NCBI GenBank assembly: GCA_029204225.1
Contig: CM055102.1
Span: forward strand, 4,231,947 to 4,295,946
Direction: 5' to 3'
Origin: Diphasiastrum complanatum
Taxonomy: Eukaryota > Streptophyta > Lycopodiopsida > Lycopodiales > Lycopodiaceae
DNA: 64,000 nucleotides
Below are positions 57,561-64,000 of the stretch, in pieces (the stretch's first letter is position 1; each line of letters opens with the position of its first letter). The translations under genes were made by a program, and so were the position numbers. The notes under the pieces were generated by a model. The model was not told the DNA's origin. It did not search any database and saw nothing but the letters and a program-made list of their open reading frames with translations.

Positions 57561-60288
57561 TTGGGTTTTCCTATAAAAAGGAGCCAACGCTTTGTATTTG
57601 TGGATGTCTGTTGAGAGTTAGTGTTTTTGGGAGTCAGTGCTTTTGGGAGTTGGTACTTTTGGGAGTTGCTAATTGGTGAGTTGCTTGTTTGGATGTGAGT
57701 TATTTGAAGAGTGCATGTTTACTTGATGGAGAGCTTAATGGTTTGTTTGAGAGTAGTTTGACAATGTGAAATGTTGTTGTTGTCTTGTATTGCTCCATGC
57801 TTGTTAGTAGATGTTGGATTCTTGTTGTCTAATGTGATTTGGTTGGCTTGTATGTGTTGCTTCTTGTTGGCCAATGCTAGTGCTTGGTGGGGAATGTGTT
57901 AGGTGAATTTTATGTGGAGTGGCTTGAAGTTTCATTGCTGCACTAGCCAATATTGTCCATTGTGAGAGTAGGCGGGTAATGCTTGAGGGATGAGTGTTCA
58001 ATGTCCATGGCTTGAGAGTGGGAGCTTTATGTTTGATTAGTGGATAGTTACTTAATCCTTCCTATTATTCTTATTTAGCGGTTATGGAAGGTTTGTAATT
58101 GAAGAATGGAATGATTAGGAGGTGTAAGCATGGAGTTGTTTCGGATTGAGGTTTTTGAGATTTGTTGTCCATTTTGTGTTGGAGAGGGTAAGAGCTTGTT
58201 GTTGGAGATGTGCTGCTAAGTGTTGGAAGGTTAACAGTGATAGAATTGGAAGTGATGCCTTATCTGTGGCCTACGAACCTACTTGCGGTCTGTCACATAT
58301 ACCCATCATTGTCCGGCATTGAAAAATCTGAATCTCGACATGCCACATCTTGCTACGGCCTCACAAAATTGTCTGAGCAAAAATTAGATTTCTGAGAAGA
58401 GAAAATCAGAGCTGCCAGCCCTCGCTGGACCTGTTGCTGCATACCTACCTGCCTGTTGATTTTTACTACCTGTGGCCTCCTACAAAACTTGCAACTCACT
58501 TTGTGCAGCCTGCTTAACCTGTCTACGACTGTTACAGGCTGCTACGGCCTCCGAGCCCTACCTGCTGGCCCTGCGACCTACCTACTGGCCCTGCAATCTA
58601 CCTGCTGGCCCTGCGACCTACCTGCTGGCCTCTGCTCGCTGATCCTTCCTTTATGTGCAAGTACTACCCGCTGCCTACCACCTTACCTTTGTGCGCTGCT
58701 TGTACAAGTTCGTTGTCTGACTGTCAGTGCTGCCCACCTCTGCCTGTTGTCTACTGAGACATGTCTATGGCGCTGCATCAAAAAAATCAGACCTGCAATT
58801 CTGATTTCAACCAGCCCTCGCTGGAGTCCTCTCAGACCTGTTTGCAAGCTGCCTCTGTTCACTGAGTTGCCGATTCTTACGCCAATCTGAGACAAAGTTT
58901 GGTTGATTACCTGTTCTCTGATCTAATCCGCATGTTGGCTTGAATGGCAAGTTCTCAAGCAGCTCTTTGAAGGACGAAGGCAAGGCTACCTCAAACCAAA
59001 AGCGGCATTCATGACTAGTGCCTCTACGATTTCCGGTTTCTCTCTCTCACTGAGGTATGGGTTTACTCCACATCGATTTTTATTCTCGTGTTTACTTGCT
59101 TTCAATTGGAATGTGGGTGTTGACATCCGTACTTGCTTTCGCTCATTGAATGAATGATAGGATACTGAAGAATTCATTGTGTAACTGTATGAGGTCATAA
59201 TCATTTCAATAATTCCGCATTTGCCATGTCCCTATTGGGACCTAAATGATTGTGGTCCTTTTCTTGAACAAGTAGACATTGAAGTATCAAGTCGATGCGT
59301 ATTTGTGGATTTACCGGTAGTATGAACTTAGAATCACTTGCTTGCAATGAGAATGTGATTTGCTTGAGTTCAGTAATTGCAAGTACGTAACTAGTGAATG
59401 GATTGTCATAGAATATGGGTCAATTGTGCATTATAGTGAATCGTTTTTAGCACAAATTCAAATTCAGTCTGGAATCGTAATATTGTATAAACCGATGCGG
59501 CATGGCTAATTAGAACGATGATTGCCTATTTTCCAACTTGTTTAGGAAAAGTGTTAAGTAAATAACTTTGGTTTCATACTGATTTAGAATGTGTTGTACA
59601 GAGAGCACCGTAGGTTGGGTAGTTAACATCTTGTTGAGTTAGATTTATTTAATGGCTATATGGGAATCGTCAAATTTTTGAAGTGTTTCTTACGTTTTTT
59701 CCATTATAAAGTGTATTAATTGGACCCGACCTCTGTGAAACAACCAGAGCGGGCCGTCCACCATCCGTGGTTGAAAAACACCACCTTGGTTAAAGCGGCG
59801 CACTAGTCACACCTGCCGTCAGTACTGTCTAGCAAAATACCTAGACTCGACGATCGGCGAAAATACCCGCCGCTTAGCAAACAAAGCGGTGCGTATAACT
59901 TGCACCCCACGAGCACATCATAGACAGTAAATTGGTCCTCTAGCCCATGTAAGATTTTTACTCACTGTAAACCGAATTCAATGGGGAAAGAGATATTAGC
60001 AAGATCCTAACACGAATTAGTGATCAGAAGTTTTATGGAACCGTGACCCTAGAAAGCTAGTGAATCATTGCAGCCAAAGTACTAGCACCCCCTCTTTGCA
60101 ATCATATCTCTGAGAGCCTGGAAAACTCTCATCGGTTGGGGAGCACAAGGCAATAGAGAAGGCCATCAGGGTTGGAAGTGGCAAACCCTCTATTGCCTCA
60201 CATAAGGCCGAACTGCCATTAGAGGTGGGGTCCCATGTCCCTTTTAGGACATTTTGGCTGGACCAACCCTCTGCAGAAAGTGGCCCCT
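57561..60288 (+). other. Possible LTR or leader of Gypsy-4, tandem-repeat rich
   Basis: A TATA-like CCTATAAAAAGGAGCC is at about 57570. Three perfect-length 16-bp units (GAGTYRGTRYTTTTGG) lie at 57615-57662. A 20-bp unit CTACCTGCTGGCCCTGCGAC is repeated 3.6 times at 58558-58630 within a C/T-rich stretch, 58260-58900. CCAGCCCTCGCTGGA occurs twice (58421 and 58811). The reading frame across 58456-58890 is compositional. No gene is supported. Confidence 0.45.
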
Positions 60289-60493
60289 AACATTGGTGCA
60301 TCTACCAGGAGGAATTTGATAATGGACTATTGTTTGAGGGGCGGTTATCTATATATAGGGTTGTGAAGTGTATGGATTAGCCATTTGCGGGTTTCTTATG
60401 TTATTTGACCCGCCAGTACGCTTAACATTGGTGCAATCTGCCAGGAGTCAAAATATTTTCAGGAGATGTTGTTTGAAAGAGTAGTTATCCATA
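60289..60493 (+). repeat. Duplicated AACATTGGTGCA segments before Gypsy-4
   Basis: Two diverged direct copies at 60289-60350 and 60424-60493 share AACATTGGTGCA, CCAGGAG, TTGTTTGA and GTTATC in order. The position before a gypsy gag, and TTGGTGC after a CA, suggest the LTR end and primer site, but no tRNA match was established. Confidence 0.5.
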
Positions 60494-61376
60494 TCACTGG
60501 TCCTACAAAGAACTAGTTGTCATACTACCAATAGTCTACAAGTTTTGTAGGTCCTAGATTACGTGTGTTGAAAAACAATTCCACTATCTAAACCGCCAGC
60601 CGCAAGCTAGCATGACCGTACGAGCGGCTATTACCACACGTTGATCACAAGACGAAGTGCTTAGCATCACACAGTGATGTGTGCTGATCCCACACATAGA
60701 ACATATGTTATGAGGTTCACAATCCAACCCTAGCTGCATGTGATCCGACTTCGCCAAGGCCATTCTATTTCCAACAGTTTGGAATACAGTTTGGACTGGA
60801 GACTGCATACAATTTTCACCAACAGGGAGTTTAGGCTGTGATGCCAAGTACTACTAGAAATCTTTCATAGAGTGGACGGGACAGGTCAGAGAATAGGGTT
60901 CTATATAAAGCCTAGGGTGAAAGTGAAGACCAGAGCCCTAAGTCGAAAGTCATTACCCTACGACCCACCAACCCTAGTATCTCGTAGAGACGGCACCTGG
61001 TACAAAGAACCAAGAAAATCTGTACATGGGTATGGTTGGATTAGGATTGAGCAAAAAATTGACCAAGTAGAGTTAGTTAGGTCATATGCAGTATTAGTGG
61101 GACGATGGATGGATGACCTATGGGATAACGTGGGAAAATCACAAAACGCATGTGCAACGACAGTTGATTGCTATCCGTAAGTGAGAAATCTATTATGCAG
61201 CAATCATTAGTGTCACCCTAGACGAGACATCATAGGTATACCAAGGAAACCTAGGTCTAAGGGAGCACCACACGGAGAGAACTTCAAATCCCCAGAAAGA
61301 GCGTTTAGGGCTTAGAAGAAGCCATCGTGGGTTTCTTGTCCCACCAGTCTTAAATGATGAGTCTCACCCACTTATA

Positions 61377-61868
61377 ATGGACTTGGATGATACTTTGGAA
61401 CCTATAGAAGAACTACCAGAACTTGAGCCAACTGAAGCTACTGAACCACCGTTAGTGAATGTAATGTCTGCTGCTACAGAACTTGTTGCCAACATAATGG
61501 CAAGACGTTTGACTAAACCAATCATAGTACCCTGGAACACAGGAGGACTACCCAAGCTTAGTGGATCCACTCCTGAGTTTCATGGAGCACCGTATGAAAG
61601 TGCCGAAGAGCATATTGATGCTTTTTGGACCACCTGCTTTACCAGTGCCATCACAAACCCACGTCATGAAATGATGTTTTTTGCCACCACTTTATCTAGA
61701 ATGGCTAGGCACTGGTATCATAGTTTGCAGAGAGGCTCAATTCACCACCATTGAGGAGTTCCATAGACTGTTCTTAATTGAGTATGCTCCCCACCAAATG
61801 GCTCATGGCCTACTGTTCACACTGACTTCCCTACAACAAGGAAGTAACGAAACCATCCAACAATATTG
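61377..61868 (+). pseudogene. Gypsy-4 gag capsid, one frameshift
   Basis: ATG at 61377 opens a frame with an acidic N-terminus and KPIIVPWNTGGLPKLSGSTP, EHIDAFWTTCFTSAI and MARHWYHSLQRG. A one-base shift near 61733 moves the capsid to the next frame (TIEEFHRLFLIEYAPHQMAH, SLQQGSNETIQQY) ending in a stop at 61867-61869. This is a Ty3/gypsy capsid of a family different from Gypsy-1 to Gypsy-3. A TATA-like TATATAAAG lies upstream at about 60903. Confidence 0.85.
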
Positions 61869-61869
61869 A

Positions 61870-63000
61870 CGTCGTTTGACAGAGTTGTCATGCCAAGTGG
61901 AACCCATTGTGTTACTACCACCCCTACTACTACTGACCTTCTTTCTGTGAGGGCACAAGAATGACATACAAATGATTGTACGTCAGAGTAACCCCCAGGA
62001 CATTGGCTGATGCAGTAGAGAAGGCAATCGTGGTAGAAGACGCACAGATTGCGGTTGCCCATGCATCGCACCTATCGCAAGCAGTGAACAGCTTGAACCT
62101 AAGCCCAGGAAACGTGGAGAGGAGGCCCAATCACAGCTATAGGAGCACACCCCATAGTGGAACACCGTCCCATGCAGGCTATTGAACCTCAAACAAGGCA
62201 GGAACGTGCAAACACAAGATGCACGAAGGCTCCAAGCACATATGCCCGAGAGAGGCTATGAGAGCACAGGGCTCTAACGCAGAACTAGGCGATATGTGGA
62301 GCCATGCTAAAGGGATACATGGATGTGATGAGTGAGAATATGCAAAACCTTAGCAGCAGATGTAAATTCTCTCAAACGGCACCAAAATTTGTTGGGTCAG
62401 AGACACCCCATAGAAGGATCAAATCCCTTAGTGTGTAGACACTATAGAGGGAATCACTTAAATTGAAACTGACCCAACCAAGTGTGGTGGGTACTGCAAG
62501 AGGCCTGGACACTTGGATGATAGATGTTGGATACGTAGAGACGCATTAAACACTGGGAATATGATGTCTGATCCAGTGAACCATAGACCTCAAGAGGACA
62601 GAACGGCGGGGCCATCAAGGCCACCTCAATACATACAACGCGGACCCAGGGATTAGCCAGGTGGATAAAGGGAAGGCATGCATAGAAGATGATCAGCCAC
62701 CCGTGAACTTCATCATCGTGGAGACACTAGAGGAACCCACAAGTAGGAAAGAGGTTTTAGTAGTGACCTAGAGTAACCTCCAGACGGAGCTACCTTCCAG
62801 GAAACCCAAGCCTACAACCAAAACCACCACCGGAGGTAGATGGACCCAGTGGTCATTGAGAAGCCAGTATTCGAACCTACACCCATCTACGAGGATCCAC
62901 TACCTAAAGAGCAAGGTGAGGTTAGCGTCTTGGAAGGGCATAGACATCCCAGATTCCTAGGAGCGAGAAAAGGAAAACTGTCCTAGAAACTAAGAGAACC
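61870..63000 (+). pseudogene. Gypsy-4 gag C-terminus and zinc knuckle
   Basis: The capsid continues after the stop with RRLTELSCQVEPIVLLPP and further frame changes. The nucleocapsid knuckle CGGYCKRPGHLDDRC at about 62490-62535 has three residues between the first two cysteines instead of two. The rest is a proline-rich linker in broken frames. Confidence 0.75.
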
Positions 63001-63660
63001 ATGACCCGAACACGCAGGTTTAGGAAGGATATAGATCTAAACTTGAAAAGAGGGAATATTGACCTAGGTCAAGCCCTAGAGAGTCTAAAATTGGAAATAA
63101 GGTTCCGGCAACTAGTACAGTTGTCACCCACTATTAAACTCACGGTCAACGATGATGAGACCACCCACGGCCAGAACACTAGAGCCACCTACAATAGGAA
63201 AAGTAGATGCAGATTTGTTAGATCGCTACTGCCCTAAGGTAGATGTTACTCATAGATGGCCTAGTCATTTCAGGGGCCATAGTTGATGCAGGGTCGGCAG
63301 TTAACATCATAAGTCTAGAACTTTCAGACCGCCTTGGTTTTACCCTAGAACCCACTACTTTGACAGCCCCTAAAGCTAGCCAACAACTCTATGATCAAAC
63401 CAGAGGGCGAGCTTAAGAATGTACCCATTATCGTGGCTAACAAGGCCATTCAAGTGGAACTTTTACGTCATGAGGATATACGCCGAGATCGGAAGGTACT
63501 CTATATTGCTAGGACGGCCATGGCTCAGGCTTAGCAACTGCACAGTTGACATCCCCCGCAGGATACTGATTTTTGGAAGGGGTAGAGAACGTACCATAGT
63601 CAAACGGCTATACCGAGGTGCCTCAGTCAGAGAGAGCACCCATACCTTCGTCTGAGTGGG
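63001..63660 (+). pseudogene. Gypsy-4 protease
   Basis: The protease core begins near 63246 with LLIDGLVISGAIVDAGSAVN (active-site Asp-Ala-Gly-Ser), then IISLELSDRLGFTLEP, and breaks with a stop at 63415-63417. The second half reads IGRYSILLGRPWLRLSNC in the frame from 63419. The hydrophobic LLGRPWL motif is typical of gypsy proteases. Confidence 0.82.
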
Positions 63661-64000
63661 AGGAGATCACGAGTAGTGAGGACGATGGTGAGTCACTATG
63701 AGTGAAGATGAACCAGACCTGAAATCAGTATTGGACATAGAGTGGAACACTCCAAAAGAGGGGCCTCCCAAAGTTTGAGACGCCGATATTTGCCTGATAA
63801 ACCTAGGAACCCTAGAAGAGCCCAAGAACATCAAAATAGGTGCTTCCCTAGGCATTGGAGAAAAGAAAGAATATGAACGGCTGTGTAGAAAGTACCAGCA
63901 TATTTTTTGCCTGTACTACTCAGATTTGAAGGGAATCCACCCGATCTAGTGACTCATACAATACCACTGAAGGAGGGAGCCCAAACATATATGACAAAAA
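63661..64000 (+). pseudogene. Gypsy-4 start of reverse transcriptase, cut by the window edge
   Basis: NIKIGASLGIGEKKEYERLC, then KYQHIFCLYYSDLKGI at about 63825-63945, precede HTIPLKEGAQTYMTK at the end of the window. This is the linker before the RT fingers and the first RT residues; a frameshift near 63945 separates them. The catalytic region is beyond the window. Confidence 0.8.

Noticed and set aside
58456-58890. 144-codon plus-strand frame rich in Leu, Cys and Pro
   Set aside because: It covers a 20-bp tandem repeat and C/T-rich DNA; composition alone explains the lack of stops and no domain is visible.
1-64000. Search for a new multi-gene system or gene cluster
   Set aside because: All recognisable coding sequence is explained by two unrelated host genes, one host-like fragment and retroelements; nothing indicates cooperating novel genes.

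Overview
This window is nuclear DNA of a land plant with a repeat-rich genome. It holds two host genes with plant-type introns: the 3' part of a pICln gene, and a complete receptor kinase of the malectin-like/LRR class. Everything else recognisable is plant Ty1/copia and Ty3/gypsy retrotransposon sequence in many states of decay, plus one small hAT-like element. I cannot name the species from sequence alone. There is no bacterial, organellar or CRISPR signature, and I found no convincing new multi-gene system. The interesting content is gene structure and retroelement biology.

Layout. 1-3.1 kb: decayed plus-strand copia (Copia-A) ending in a 3' LTR. 3.3-6.0 kb: 3' exons of pICln on the plus strand; its 5' exons are missing from the window, and Copia-A lies directly upstream. 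7.7-11.4 kb: two copies of a 0.45-kb direct repeat enclosing a copia gag remnant (Copia-B) and a 32-bp minisatellite. 12.06-22.46 kb: minus-strand receptor kinase in 16 exons. The joined exons are 2,718 nt (905 codons), in phase at every junction. Its intron 8 carries a tandem duplication and a 430-bp hAT-like MITE with an 8-bp target duplication. 22.5-24.7 kb: flank with a short tandem duplication and no gene recognised.

24.7-40.2 kb: a nest of elements. A copia LTR fragment abuts a plus-strand gypsy unit that encodes only gag and protease (Gypsy-1). Its 3' region was split by a complete 5.5-kb minus-strand copia (Copia-C, 5-bp duplication GAAGC) and then by a complete 3.06-kb minus-strand copia (Copia-D, 5-bp duplication CCATT). 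Copia-D has unusual LTR ends and a large internal deletion. A second gypsy gag (Gypsy-2) and a gypsy-like LTR follow.

40.2-45.2 kb: two minus-strand copia fragments (E and F) on either side of an intron-bearing fragment of an unidentified host-like gene and a long (TG)n tract. 45.4-50.9 kb: Gypsy-3, with protease, RT, RNase H and integrase between 0.5-kb direct repeats. 50.9-53.4 kb: 5' ends of two related minus-strand copias (G and H). 53.4-56.5 kb: plus-strand Copia-I, same family as Copia-A. 56.5-61.4 kb: leader or LTR-like, tandem-repeat-rich DNA. 61.4-64 kb: decayed Gypsy-4 gag, protease and the start of RT, cut by the window edge.

The two host genes look functional as far as the window shows. 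All retroelement reading frames are broken by stops, frameshifts or internal deletions, so none appears autonomous. Exon boundaries were placed by eye from GT/AG sites, reading phase and protein-family similarity.
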